From positions 162,980-226,979 of the forward strand of contig JAZKGZ010000003.1 in assembly GCA_040385645.1 (NCBI GenBank): a stretch of DNA of 64,000 nucleotides. The letters are read 5' to 3'. Positions 36,278-46,307 of this stretch are shown here, piece by piece (the stretch's first letter is position 1; each line of letters starts with the position of its first letter). A program made the translations under genes and the position numbers. Below the pieces are notes generated by a model. The model ran no database searches. It saw nothing but the letters and a program-made list of their open reading frames with translations, and was not told where the DNA came from. This stretch comes from JANXSS01 sp040385645. Its GTDB lineage: Bacteria; Pseudomonadota; Gammaproteobacteria; Burkholderiales; Burkholderiaceae_D.

Positions 36278-37091
36278 GCCGGAATTGTAACGCGGCAAGT
36301 AGGCCAGCGTCCCCAGAAGCGGTGCGTAAAATTTTCTTGAAACCCATCGATTCCGCAGTTTCCGCAATGCGAACATGAGGAACGAACAAAGCTTGTTGTT
36401 GTAATACTGCAACGTGTATGCTGGCTGCTTCGCTTGGCAATCGTTCGAGCTGCTCTACCCACATCATCAGCACTCGCAGTGCCTCGGAACTGGTAATTAC
36501 CCAGTCGCATCTCTGGTGTAATAATTTTTTTAGCTGCAGGAAACCACTGGCATCGATCGGCGGTGCATAACGCCGATACGCGGTTACCTGGGTCACCAAC
36601 GCGCCGGCCGACCGTAGAGCATCGGCAAGCAACTCGCGGCCACTGTCGCCGCGCAGTATCAATACCTCTTTGCCAGCAAACCTGGCAGGCTCGAGCGCGG
36701 CCAATAAAGTTTGAGAATCGGTGCGCTCGCTGTCGGCAGGACTATAAATTTGTGCCGTGGAAGCTGTAATCCCATGCGTTGCCAGCGCCTGTCTGCTACC
36801 CTCGCCCATGACTGCCAGTGCCACCGAATCAGGCCATGGTTGGGTCAAATATTGGCACCTAGCAAAGGCTGCATCGATGGCATTCGGACTAACGAAAGCA
36901 ACCAGAGCGTAATCCGGGAGCCTGGCTAGAGCCGCATCGAGGGCGGTGGTATCCTCCAGTGCACCGATTTCGAGCAATGGCAACACAACGGATTGCCTTC
37001 CGATCGCATCGATTTTTTTTTGCATCGCGCGCGCTTGCGCGATCGGCCTTGTAATCACCACCGGCGGCAAAGCGTCTTTTCGAATCGGCAT
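36270..37091 (-). CDS. hemD: Uroporphyrinogen-III synthase
   Basis: Cyclises hydroxymethylbilane with inversion of ring D. 273 aa; the family is poorly conserved, but the pattern is clear: VVITRPIAQARAMQKKIDAIG at the start, LVAFVSPNAIDAAFARC, ALAVMGEGSRQALATHG and VLILRGDSGRELLADALR. It follows hemC with 24 nt between, and that gap contains a short ATCGCT/ATTGCT hexamer repeat. It overlaps hemX. Confidence 0.93.
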   Translation of the reverse strand: MPIRKDALPPVVITRPIAQARAMQKKIDAIGRQSVVLPLLEIGALEDTTALDAALARLPDYALVAFVSPNAIDAAFARCQYLTQPWPDSVALAVMGEGSRQALATHGITASTAQIYSPADSERTDSQTLLAALEPARFAGKEVLILRGDSGRELLADALRSAGALVTQVTAYRRYAPPIDASGFLQLKKLLHQRCDWVITSSEALRVLMMWVEQLERLPSEAASIHVAVLQQQALFVPHVRIAETAESMGFKKILRTASGDAGLLAALQFRHE

Positions 37092-37115
37092 CGCTATCGC
37101 TATTGCTATCGTAAT

Positions 37116-38072
37116 CTAAGCTTCACCGGCTGCTGCATCGAGCAGGCAAGTCGCCAGAATGCCGGCAGCGTCTTGCATACGCAATGCCTGTGCGATCTGC
37201 GTGCCCAATGCATCTGGCGCAGTTACCGATCCGGTCGCCTCGGCCTGTGCCATGCGGGTACCGTCCGGCGTCCCCACCATCGCGCGCAAGCGCATCCATG
37301 AGCCTTCGACGGTGGCATAAGCGGCCAGCGGAATTTGGCAACTGCCACCAAAAGATTTCGATAAGGTGCGCTCTGCGGTTACTGCCTGGCAGGTGGAGTA
37401 ATCGTTCAACGGTGTGAGCCAGGCAGCCAGGTCGGTACGTTCGCTGTTGATCTCGATTGTCATGGCACCCTGACCCGGAGCGGGCAGACTTTCTTCAGGG
37501 TCGAGCAGTTCGCGGATGCGCTCAGCCAGACCCAGGCGTATCAAGCCGGCCGCAGCAAGGATGATCGCGCTATATTCGCCGCGATCGAGCTTGGCGAGCC
37601 GGGTGTCGAGGTTGCCCCGCAGCGGCTCGATAACCAGATGCGGAAAGCGTGCCGCAATCAGCGATTGGCGGCGTAGACTGCTAGTGCCGACGATAGAACC
37701 GGGCGGCAGACTTGCCAAGGACGGGTAAGTATTGGACACGAATGCATCGCGAGCATCTTCACGCGCGAGCACCGCCGCCAGCATGAATCCGGGTGGCAAA
37801 TCCATCGGTACGTCTTTCAACGAATGTACCGCCAGATCGGCACGGCCTTCGGCCATGGCAACTTCGAGCTCCTTGACGAACAGCCCCTTGCCGCCGACTT
37901 TCGACAAGGTTCGGTCGAGTATTTGGTCGCCGCGGGTCGTCATGCCGAGAATTTCCACCTCACACTGCGGATATAATGCGAGCAACCGCGTACGGACGTG
38001 TTCGGCTTGCCACATCGCCAGGCGGCTTTCACGCGAGGCGATCACGAGACGGTCTGGCACGATGGAATTCAA
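37116..38072 (-). CDS. hemC: Porphobilinogen deaminase (hydroxymethylbilane synthase)
   Basis: Joins four porphobilinogens into hydroxymethylbilane. 318 aa with VIASRESRLAMWQAEHVR, the conserved HSLKDVPMDLPPG, VGTSSLRRQSLIAARFPHL, and the dipyrromethane-cofactor Cys in SFGGSCQIPLAAYA. First gene of hemCDXY, divergent from ppc with about 130 nt between. Confidence 0.97.
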   Translation of the reverse strand: MNSIVPDRLVIASRESRLAMWQAEHVRTRLLALYPQCEVEILGMTTRGDQILDRTLSKVGGKGLFVKELEVAMAEGRADLAVHSLKDVPMDLPPGFMLAAVLAREDARDAFVSNTYPSLASLPPGSIVGTSSLRRQSLIAARFPHLVIEPLRGNLDTRLAKLDRGEYSAIILAAAGLIRLGLAERIRELLDPEESLPAPGQGAMTIEINSERTDLAAWLTPLNDYSTCQAVTAERTLSKSFGGSCQIPLAAYATVEGSWMRLRAMVGTPDGTRMAQAEATGSVTAPDALGTQIAQALRMQDAAGILATCLLDAAAGEA

Positions 38073-38201
38073 CTAGGACTCTTCACAAAAATACTTCCCC
38101 GGAAAAACGTGAGAGCGCCGCATTTTGCACCCCACGTTGCGCTGCGAATTGCACCGCGCGAGGCGTCTCAGATCGACAGTGCATAGCTGCACAATACTAG
38201 C

Positions 38202-41192
38202 ATGCAGCGCCATGTACTCCACCCAATAGCGACCATGACAAAGATCGACACCACTACTACTTCTGCCACCTCAAACGCCTCTGCACTTCTGCTGAAAGAC
38301 GCTCCGCTAAAAGAAGATATACGCATGCTCGGGCGCCTGTTGGGCGACGTGCTGCGCGAGCAGGAAGGTCCGGACGTATATGCCGTAGTGGAAACGATTC
38401 GCCAGACGGCGGTTCGATTTCGACGCGATGCGGATGCCCAGGCTGGTGCCGACCTCGACAAATTGCTACGCAAGTTGAGCCGCGAGCAGACGATTTCCGT
38501 CGTGCGTGCGTTTTCTTATTTTTCCCATCTGGCCAACATCGCTGAAGACCAGCATCACAACCGCCGCCGTCGGGCACACCTGCTGGCAGAGTCACCTGCG
38601 CAATCGGGCAGCATCGCCCATGCACTCACCACGCTGCAGGCAGCCGGCGTAGGCCAGCCTGCAGTTCGAGAATTTTTTCGTACCGCACTGATTTCACCGG
38701 TATTGACCGCGCACCCAACGGAAGTGCAGCGTAAAAGCATTCTCGATGCAGAATTCAAAATTGCGCAACTGCTGGCAGCACGGGATTTGCCGCAGACGGC
38801 TCGCGAGCGTTCGGCCAACACGACGCTCCTGCACGCCCAAGTTGCCACCCTGTGGCAAACGCGGATGTTGCGTTACTCGAAACTTACTGTAGCCGATGAG
38901 ATCGAAAACGCCCTGTCCTATTACCGCATCACCTTTCTGCGGGAACTGCCGGCTCTTTATCAAGATATCGAGACCGAGCTGGCGCTGCATCATGCTCCCA
39001 AAGCGCGACGCGCTGTCGAAACTACGATGCCGCCTTTCGTGCAAATGGGCAGCTGGATCGGTGGCGACCGCGACGGCAACCCGAATGTCAATGGCAGCAC
39101 CATGACCCATGCGCTGGCGCGCCATTCGGCAACCATCCTGGAATTCTATCTCGATGAGGTACATGCGCTGGGTGCAGAACTATCGGTATCGACCTTGCTG
39201 GTAACCGTCAGCCCGGCGCTGCTGGCGTTGGCCGAGCGCTCACCCGATACTTCTGCCCACCGCAGCGACGAGCCTTACCGTCGGGCGTTGATCGGCATCT
39301 ATGCACGTCTGGCGGCAAGCGCCCGTGAGCTGGGAACGGCAGTGCTGCCGCGCAGAGAATTTGCCCCTGCTGCTGCCTACGTCAACGCCCAGGAATTTCT
39401 GGACGATCTGCTGATCCTCAGCGATTCGTTAGCTGCCAACCATGGTGCCGTATTGATCAAACCGCGGCTGGCGATTTTAAAGCGGGCCGTGCAGATTTAC
39501 GGATTTCACCTGGCTACCCTGGATGTGCGGCAGAGTTCGGACGTGCATCAACGGGTGCTCGCGGAATTGTTCGCAACGGCCCAGGTCGAGCCGCGCTATG
39601 CCGATCTGGCCGAGCCTCGGAAAATCGCGCTGCTGCTGTCGGAATTGTCGAAGCCACGTCTGCTGTATTCGCCTTATCTTCAGTATTCTGCCGAGACGAC
39701 ATCCGAGCTCGATGTACTACGTACTGCGCTCGTCATTCGCAAACGCTACGGTGCCCGGGCGATCCGCAACTATATTATTTCTCATACCGAAACCGTATCC
39801 GATCTGCTTGAGGTATTGCTTCTGCAACGCGAAACCGGATTGCTGACGCATTTCTCCGCCAAACCACCTTTACCCGGGCGGCAGTACGGGTTCGAGTTGA
39901 TGGTCATTCCGCTGTTCGAGACGATTCCTGATCTGCGCTGCGCGGCCGACATCATGGCCGGTTTCATGGCACTCACCCCGGTGAGGCGACTGATCGCCAG
40001 GCAGGGTGATTTGCAGGAAGTCATGCTCGGTTATTCCGACTCGAATAAGGATGGGGGATTCCTGACCTCGAATTGGGAGCTATACAAGGCGGAACTGGCG
40101 CTGATCGGCGTATTTTCCAGCGTCGGCGTGCGGCTGCGACTCTTCCACGGGCGCGGCGGTACGGTCGGGCGTGGCGGCGGGCCGAGTTACGAGGCGATTC
40201 GCGCACAGCCGCAAGGCACGGTTGCCGGACAAATCCGCTTGACCGAACAAGGCGAAACCATCGCATCGAAATTTTCCAACCCGGAAATCGGACGGCGCAA
40301 TCTAGAGTTGCTGGTTGCAGCGACGCTGGAAGCGAGCCTGCTGCCGCCTAGCGCGGAAGCGTCCGGCCCAAAGAATCGTAAACAGCTGGCACAGTTCGAA
40401 CAGGTGATGGGCGTGCTTTCGGAGCATGCGTATCAGGAGTACCGAAATCTGGTGTACGGCACACCCGGATTCACGGATTATTTTTTCCAATCCACACCGA
40501 TTGCCGAAATCGCGCAACTCAATTTGGGCAGCCGGCCGGCGTCACGGTCCGCTAGTCGCCGCATCGAAGATCTACGCGCCATTCCCTGGGGCTTTTCATG
40601 GGGCCAGTGCAGACTGCTGCTGCCGGGCTGGTACGGTTTCGGCAGTGCAGTCACCGCCTGGCTGGAGAATGGCAACGAGCCGGTAGCCGATATAGGCAGC
40701 GCTGCATCTTCCGGCAAATCCGACGACAAATCGGCGTTGGCTACCCGCAAACAACGTATCGATCTTTTGCGCGCCATGGTTCGCCAATGGCCATTTTTTG
40801 CCACCCTGCTCTCGAATATGGATATGGTGCTGGCTAAGACTGACCTTGCGCTGGCCTCGCGTTACGCGACCCTGGTCACGGACCGCAAACTGCGCAAAGC
40901 GATCTTTACGCGACTGGTCGCAGAACATGAGCGCACCATCGCATGTCTGGAAACCATCACCGGTTGCAGCGAACGCCTGGCAGGCAATCCTTTGCTGGCC
41001 AGATCGATCAAGAACCGCTTCGCCTATCTCGATCCGCTCAACCATTTACAGGTTGAATTATTGAAGCGTCACCGTGCTGCCAGTGTGCAGGCCGCTAGTG
41101 AATCGGTCGGCGAAGAGCGCGATGAACGCGTGCAGCGTGGCATTCATTTGTCCATCAACGGTATCGCCGCCGGCCTGCGCAATACTGGATGA
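38202..41192 (+). CDS. ppc: Phosphoenolpyruvate carboxylase
   Basis: Carboxylates phosphoenolpyruvate to oxaloacetate, refilling the TCA cycle. 996 aa, slightly longer than the usual 880-950. Active-site blocks are present: VLTAHPTEVQRKS, GSWIGGDRDGNPNVNG, GYSDSNKDGGFLTSNW, LFHGRGGTVGRGGGPSY and the C-terminal NRFAYLDPLNHLQ. The first ATG is at 38202; ATG at 38235 would remove 11 non-conserved residues and cannot be excluded. A Ser/Gly-rich insert near residues 835-850 is unusual. Divergent from hemC. Confidence 0.97.
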   Translation: MQRHVLHPIATMTKIDTTTTSATSNASALLLKDAPLKEDIRMLGRLLGDVLREQEGPDVYAVVETIRQTAVRFRRDADAQAGADLDKLLRKLSREQTISVVRAFSYFSHLANIAEDQHHNRRRRAHLLAESPAQSGSIAHALTTLQAAGVGQPAVREFFRTALISPVLTAHPTEVQRKSILDAEFKIAQLLAARDLPQTARERSANTTLLHAQVATLWQTRMLRYSKLTVADEIENALSYYRITFLRELPALYQDIETELALHHAPKARRAVETTMPPFVQMGSWIGGDRDGNPNVNGSTMTHALARHSATILEFYLDEVHALGAELSVSTLLVTVSPALLALAERSPDTSAHRSDEPYRRALIGIYARLAASARELGTAVLPRREFAPAAAYVNAQEFLDDLLILSDSLAANHGAVLIKPRLAILKRAVQIYGFHLATLDVRQSSDVHQRVLAELFATAQVEPRYADLAEPRKIALLLSELSKPRLLYSPYLQYSAETTSELDVLRTALVIRKRYGARAIRNYIISHTETVSDLLEVLLLQRETGLLTHFSAKPPLPGRQYGFELMVIPLFETIPDLRCAADIMAGFMALTPVRRLIARQGDLQEVMLGYSDSNKDGGFLTSNWELYKAELALIGVFSSVGVRLRLFHGRGGTVGRGGGPSYEAIRAQPQGTVAGQIRLTEQGETIASKFSNPEIGRRNLELLVAATLEASLLPPSAEASGPKNRKQLAQFEQVMGVLSEHAYQEYRNLVYGTPGFTDYFFQSTPIAEIAQLNLGSRPASRSASRRIEDLRAIPWGFSWGQCRLLLPGWYGFGSAVTAWLENGNEPVADIGSAASSGKSDDKSALATRKQRIDLLRAMVRQWPFFATLLSNMDMVLAKTDLALASRYATLVTDRKLRKAIFTRLVAEHERTIACLETITGCSERLAGNPLLARSIKNRFAYLDPLNHLQVELLKRHRAASVQAASESVGEERDERVQRGIHLSINGIAAGLRNTG

Positions 41193-41310
41193 ACCGAATG
41201 AACTGGCTGACAACATTGGCCGATCAATTTAGCTAACCAAGCCTTTTCGACCCACGTTTATAATCCGCCCCTGGCAGCATCGGCCTGATGCATTACCTTG
41301 GAACGCATAC

Positions 41311-42705
41311 ATGACATCGCAATTCGCAAAAAAAGGGGAAGCCTGGTCGGCACGGTTTTCCGAACCGGTATCGGATCTGGTCAAGCGCTATACGGCCTCG
41401 GTTTTCTTCGATAAACGCCTCGCACCGCACGACATCGCTGGCTCGCTGGCGCATGCGGCCATGCTGGCGCAACAAGGCATCATCAGCCACGATGATCACT
41501 CCCTGATCGTGCAGGGCATGACGCAAATCCGCACCGAGATCGATGACGGCACCTTTACCTGGCAACTCGATCTCGAAGATGTGCATCTGAATATCGAAAA
41601 GCGATTGACCGAACTGGTTGGCGATGCCGGTAAGCGACTCCATACCGGCCGCTCGCGCAACGATCAGGTAGCGACCGACATTAGGCTATATGTGCGTACG
41701 GCCATCGATGATATCGATACCCTGCTGCGCGACCTGCGCTTAGCCTTGCTCGATCTCGCAGAGCAGCATGCCGATACCATCATGCCGGGGTTCACCCACC
41801 TGCAAGTAGCGCAACCGATCACCTTCGGCCACCACATGATGGCCTATGTGGAAATGTTCGGTCGTGACGCCGAGCGCATGCAAGACTGCCGCAAACGAGT
41901 CAATCGTCTGCCGCTGGGGGCAGCCGCCCTGGCCGGCACCACCTTCCCGATCGACCGCAAGCAAGTGGCCGATGCGCTGGGCTTCGACGACGTCTGCCAC
42001 AACTCGTTGGACGCCGTCTCGGATCGCGACTTCGCCATTGAATTTTGCGCAAGTGCTGCTCTTATCATGACGCATGTTTCCCGCATGTCCGAAGAACTGG
42101 TGCTGTGGATGAGTCCGCGCATCGGCTTCATCGACATCGCCGACCGCTTTTGCACCGGCTCCTCGATCATGCCGCAAAAGAAAAACCCGGACGTGCCGGA
42201 ACTGGCTCGCGGCAAAACCGGACGCGTCAACGGCCATTTGATCGCTTTACTGACCTTGATGAAAGGCCAGCCGCTGGCCTACAACAAGGACAATCAAGAA
42301 GATAAAGAACCGTTGTTCGATACCGTAGACACCGTGATTGATACCCTGCGCATTTTTTCCGATATGGCCGGCGGCATCACGGTCAAGCCGGAGGCGATGC
42401 ACGCCGCCGCATTGCAAGGTTATGCCACCGCCACCGACCTGGCGGATTATCTGGTAAAAAAAGGATTGCCCTTTCGAGACGCCCACGAGGCAGTGGCACA
42501 TGCGGTGCGCGCCTGCGTCGATCGCAGCTGCGATCTTTCCGATTTGTCGTTAACGGAGTTGCAGGCGTTTTCGGCGCTGATCGACGGCGATATTTTCAGC
42601 GTGCTGACACTGGAAGGCTCGGTTGCCGCGCGCGATCATATCGGTGGCACCGCCCCACGACAGGTACGCGCGGCGATTGCGCGAGTGCGGGGTTTGCTGG
42701 CCTAA
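41311..42705 (+). CDS. argH: Argininosuccinate lyase
   Basis: Last step of arginine synthesis: argininosuccinate to arginine and fumarate. 464 aa, with SARFSEPVSDLVKRYTAS, HTGRSRNDQVATDIRLYVR, and the superfamily signature GSSIMPQKKNPDVPELARGK containing the catalytic Ser loop. Follows ppc on the same strand after about 120 nt; converges with pmbA 3 nt away, so no terminator fits between. Confidence 0.97.
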   Translation: MTSQFAKKGEAWSARFSEPVSDLVKRYTASVFFDKRLAPHDIAGSLAHAAMLAQQGIISHDDHSLIVQGMTQIRTEIDDGTFTWQLDLEDVHLNIEKRLTELVGDAGKRLHTGRSRNDQVATDIRLYVRTAIDDIDTLLRDLRLALLDLAEQHADTIMPGFTHLQVAQPITFGHHMMAYVEMFGRDAERMQDCRKRVNRLPLGAAALAGTTFPIDRKQVADALGFDDVCHNSLDAVSDRDFAIEFCASAALIMTHVSRMSEELVLWMSPRIGFIDIADRFCTGSSIMPQKKNPDVPELARGKTGRVNGHLIALLTLMKGQPLAYNKDNQEDKEPLFDTVDTVIDTLRIFSDMAGGITVKPEAMHAAALQGYATATDLADYLVKKGLPFRDAHEAVAHAVRACVDRSCDLSDLSLTELQAFSALIDGDIFSVLTLEGSVAARDHIGGTAPRQVRAAIARVRGLLA

Positions 42706-42708
42706 AGA

Positions 42709-44073
42709 TCAGCTACCGGCAACCGTCATGTTTTCGATCAAGATCGATCCGGTTTCCTTGCCCCCTCGTACGATCGTATCAGCGCCGATCGCCACGATCT
42801 GATCCAGCATTTGCTTCATGTTGCCGGCGATCGTAATTTCCTCGACCGGGTACTGGATTACCCCGTTTTCGACCCAGAATCCGGAAGCGCCACGCGAGTA
42901 GTCGCCGGTAACGTAATTTACGCCCTGCCCCATCAGCTCTGTCACCAGCAAGCCGGTATGCAGCTTTTTCAACATCGCCACGAAATCGTCGGCACGCTTG
43001 GTTTTGGTGGATCGCATGATTAGATTGTGCGAGCCGCCTGCATTGCCGGTGGAAGCCATGCCGAGTTTGCGCGCCGTATAAGTCGAAAGAAAGTAGCCCT
43101 GCACGACGCCGTCCCGTATCACATCACGTTGCGTCGTTCGAACGCCTTCGTCATCGAACGGTGCCGACGCCACGCCACCGACAACGTGCGGATCTTCGAC
43201 AATCTGTACATCTGCCGGGAATACCCTGGTACCGATCGAATCCATCAAAAAACTGGATTTCCGATACAGCGCACCACCCGATACCGCTTGCACGAATGTA
43301 CCCAACAAACCGACCGCCAGCGGTGCCTCGAACAATACCGCACACTTGCGAGTATCGAGTTTGCGCGCGTTGAGCCTGGCCAGAGCCCGCTGCGCGGCAT
43401 AGGTACCCAGCGCCTCCGGTGCCGCCAGATGCCTGGCATCGCGTGCCGAGGAATACCAGCCGTCGCGTTGCATATTCGCACCGCGCCCAGCGATCGGCGA
43501 CACCGATAACGTGTGCCTTGAAAACGGATAACCGGCCATGAACCCACGGGTATTGGCGGATATAAAATGCGACTGTTGGGCATGCACGCCTGCACCCTCG
43601 CTATTGGTAACACGGCGGTCTACGGCAAAAGCGGCAGCTTCGCCGCGCTTGGCCAATTCCACGGCTTCATCTACCGCAATTGCCCAGGGATGACAAAGTT
43701 TCAAGTCGCGTGGCGCCATCTCCAGCGCATCCGCATCCGGTAGTCCTGCACAATCGTCCTCGGCAGTAAAACGGGCAATGTTGTAGGCGGCTTCGACCGT
43801 GGCTTTCAGCGATTGCTGCGAAAAATCCGACGTGCTGGCATTCCCGCGCCGCGTGTGACGTTCTTCGCCCAGATACACCGTCACACCCAGACCCTTGTCG
43901 CGATTTTGCTCGATCGTCTCGATCTGCCCCTTCCGTACACTCACCGAGAGGCCGCCACCCTCACTAATCTGTACAGCTGCCTCCGATGCGCCGAGCGCCT
44001 TGGCATGGCCCAATACATCTTGCGCCAATTGTTTTAATTGATCGGGAGAAAGGATAAATGTCGTGTCGCGCAT
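42709..44073 (-). CDS. pmbA: Metalloprotease TldE/PmbA
   Basis: 454 aa member of the TldD/TldE family, which as a TldD-TldE pair degrades unfolded peptides and matures some microcins. TldE lacks the zinc-binding HExxxH of TldD, and I do not see it here. Typical stretches: GGGLSVSVRKGQIETIEQN, GVTVYLGEERHTRRGNAS, NLIMRSTKTKRADDFVAM, GVNYVTGDYSRGASGFWVEN. The tldD partner is not in the window. Divergent from darP. Confidence 0.93.
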   Translation of the reverse strand: MRDTTFILSPDQLKQLAQDVLGHAKALGASEAAVQISEGGGLSVSVRKGQIETIEQNRDKGLGVTVYLGEERHTRRGNASTSDFSQQSLKATVEAAYNIARFTAEDDCAGLPDADALEMAPRDLKLCHPWAIAVDEAVELAKRGEAAAFAVDRRVTNSEGAGVHAQQSHFISANTRGFMAGYPFSRHTLSVSPIAGRGANMQRDGWYSSARDARHLAAPEALGTYAAQRALARLNARKLDTRKCAVLFEAPLAVGLLGTFVQAVSGGALYRKSSFLMDSIGTRVFPADVQIVEDPHVVGGVASAPFDDEGVRTTQRDVIRDGVVQGYFLSTYTARKLGMASTGNAGGSHNLIMRSTKTKRADDFVAMLKKLHTGLLVTELMGQGVNYVTGDYSRGASGFWVENGVIQYPVEEITIAGNMKQMLDQIVAIGADTIVRGGKETGSILIENMTVAGS

Positions 44074-44151
44074 GAGGGGAATTTGGCCGATGTAAAGGGG
44101 GTTATCATAGCGTCAAAATTTTAATCAACGAATTTTTGCGAGTCCATCAAT

Positions 44152-44805
44152 ATGCCAAACCCGAATCGGGGTGCCTGCGGGTTCCAGTCCAGTGAGTTCG
44201 AGCAGGAGTACGAGCGCCCATCTAAATCGCAGTTGAAGCGCGAGAGCACCGCCTTGCAAAAATTAGGCGAAGATTTGATCGCCGAGCCACGCGATCGGGT
44301 CAAGCGGGTGCCGATGCCCGAAGACGTGCGCGAAGCGATCCTGGAATGTCAGTTGATCAAAGATCACGAAGGCCGGCGCCGCCAACTGCAATACGTCGGC
44401 AAGAAAATGCGCACACTCGACGAAGCTGAGATTGCCATCATCCAGAAAACCATCGACAGTTGGCGCGGCTTGTCCAAAGCCGATACGGCTGCCATGCATG
44501 CGCTGGAACGCAAACGCGATAAATTGCTGGTCGACGATCATGTTCTTACCGATCTGCTGGCGCAGCATCCACACCTGGATGGACAACAACTCCGTACTTT
44601 GATTCGCAATGCCCGCAAGGAACAAGCCGAGAATAAACCGCCCAAAGCCTATCGCGAGATTTTTCAGTTGCTCAAGCAATTGCAGGGGAAAGTGGTGGCG
44701 GATACCGACGATTACCTGAATGTCGACCAAGACAATGTCGGCGACGGCGACACTGCCGATCCTGACACCGTTGACGATGACGGTCACGGCACTGATACTC
44801 GATAA
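44152..44805 (+). CDS. darP: Dual-action ribosomal maturation protein DarP (YjgA/DUF615)
   Basis: 217 aa. RPSKSQLKRESTALQKLGEDL and REAILECQLIKDHEGRRRQL match the DUF615 family, which in E. coli binds 50S assembly intermediates and promotes 23S peptidyl-transferase-centre maturation. The C-terminal 30 residues are Asp-rich (DADTVDDDG type), more acidic than usual. The gene pair pmbA/darP in divergent orientation is a common proteobacterial arrangement. mog follows 17 nt later. Confidence 0.92.
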   Translation: MPNPNRGACGFQSSEFEQEYERPSKSQLKRESTALQKLGEDLIAEPRDRVKRVPMPEDVREAILECQLIKDHEGRRRQLQYVGKKMRTLDEAEIAIIQKTIDSWRGLSKADTAAMHALERKRDKLLVDDHVLTDLLAQHPHLDGQQLRTLIRNARKEQAENKPPKAYREIFQLLKQLQGKVVADTDDYLNVDQDNVGDGDTADPDTVDDDGHGTDTR

Positions 44806-44822
44806 GCGGAGATCGAACACGC

Positions 44823-45491
44823 ATGCCAACCGCTACCGAAAATACTGGAAACAGCCAGCTCTCCAAGGATGCAAACGATCCGCCATCGCATAAGGCAACC
44901 CTGCGTATCGGTCTGGTCTCCATCTCTGACCGTGCCACCGCAGGGCTGTATGAAGATCAAGGTATCCCGGCGCTGCGAGAATGGTTTGAATCTGCTCTTG
45001 TATCTCCCTGGGAAGTTGTCACCCGCCTCGTTCCAGACGATCGCCAAACCATCGAAACGACACTTATATCGCTGGTCGACGAGGAACGATGCCACTTGGT
45101 ATTGACAACCGGCGGCACCGGCCCAGCACGGCGCGATATCACACCCGAAGCGACCATTGCTGTCGGCACCAAGGAAATGCCGGGCTTCGGCGAGCAAATG
45201 CGTCAGATCAGCCTGGCATTCGTACCGACTGCCATTCTGTCGCGCCAGGTGGCTGTCATTCGCGAAATACAAGACCATGCGGCGTTGATCATGAATTTGC
45301 CCGGGCAACCGAAATCGATCAAAGAAACCCTGGAAGGCTTGCGAGATGCCGACAATAAACAGCGTGTGTCAGGCATTTTTGCAGCGGTACCCTACTGCAT
45401 CGACTTGATCGGCGGGCCTTATATCGAAACCAATGAAGCGATCTGCAAGGTTTTCCGGCCAAAATCTGCATTGCGCAATGCGAACCGCTGA
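44823..45491 (+). CDS. mog: Molybdopterin adenylyltransferase
   Basis: Adenylylates molybdopterin before molybdenum insertion. 222 aa, with a 25-residue polar N-terminal extension. Core: RIGLVSISDRATAGLYEDQG, LVLTTGGTGPARRDITPEAT (MPT-binding loop), and MNLPGQPKSIKETLEG. Close downstream of darP, likely one transcript. About 150 nt follow before the esterase, with no gene. Confidence 0.93.
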   Translation: MPTATENTGNSQLSKDANDPPSHKATLRIGLVSISDRATAGLYEDQGIPALREWFESALVSPWEVVTRLVPDDRQTIETTLISLVDEERCHLVLTTGGTGPARRDITPEATIAVGTKEMPGFGEQMRQISLAFVPTAILSRQVAVIREIQDHAALIMNLPGQPKSIKETLEGLRDADNKQRVSGIFAAVPYCIDLIGGPYIETNEAICKVFRPKSALRNANR

Positions 45492-45639
45492 TTTACAAAC
45501 AATCTGATAACGCGCCCAAGCGAGGGGCACTTAAATACCTATATTCCGCATCCAACATTTCGCACTTTTATTTATCCTGCACTTTAGGTCCCATACTTTA
45601 CATTTCAAACCTTAAAGCTTAAACGTTACCTCTCACATC

Positions 45640-46302
45640 ATGCTCGAATTTATCGAAGTCGAAACTGCACCAAACCCAACAATGGCCGTAATCTGGCTCC
45701 ATGGCCTGGGTGCCGATGGCAACGATTTTGTGCCGATCGTGCGCGAACTGAAACTTACCGGATGCCCACCGATCCGTTTCATTTTTCCGCATGCGGAAAC
45801 CATGCCGGTTACCGTCAACAACGGCTACGTCATGCGTGCTTGGTACGATATTCTGGGTGCCGACCTGACCCGGCGGGAAGATGAAACCGGCCTACGCGCA
45901 TCACAGGCGGCAATCGAAAAACTGATCGCAGCGCAAAACAGGCGCGGCATCCGCAGTGAAAGCATCGTGCTGGCCGGGTTTTCCCAGGGTTGCGCCATGG
46001 CGTTGCAAACCGGCTTGCGCTATCCGGAAAAACTGGCTGGCTTGATCTGCCTTTCCGGCTACCTGCCACTTGCCGACAAGCTTGTAGTCGAGCACGCCCA
46101 AGCCAATCGATCGCTGCCGATCTTCATGGCGCACGGCAGCACGGATCCGATCGTGCCGATCGACCGCGCTACCGCCTCACGAGATATTCTGGAAAATTTG
46201 GGTTATGCGGTGGCGTGGCATGTGTATCCCATGCCGCATTCGGTTTGCCCGGAAGAGGTTACAGATATCAGCATGTGGCTAAGCCAGCTTGCGGCCCATT
46301 AA
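45640..46302 (+). CDS. Carboxylesterase / acyl-protein thioesterase family hydrolase
   Basis: 220-aa alpha/beta hydrolase. WLHGLGADGNDFVPIVREL is the oxyanion loop region, the nucleophile Ser lies in LAGFSQGCAMALQTGL, Asp in HGSTDPIVPIDRA and His in YPMPHSVCPEEV. Close relatives hydrolyse short acyl esters or remove fatty acyl groups. There is no signal peptide. Converges with the LRR/F-box gene, 5 nt apart, so the boundary between core and AT-rich sequence is abrupt here. Confidence 0.9.
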   Translation: MLEFIEVETAPNPTMAVIWLHGLGADGNDFVPIVRELKLTGCPPIRFIFPHAETMPVTVNNGYVMRAWYDILGADLTRREDETGLRASQAAIEKLIAAQNRRGIRSESIVLAGFSQGCAMALQTGLRYPEKLAGLICLSGYLPLADKLVVEHAQANRSLPIFMAHGSTDPIVPIDRATASRDILENLGYAVAWHVYPMPHSVCPEEVTDISMWLSQLAAH

Positions 46303-46307
46303 AATGT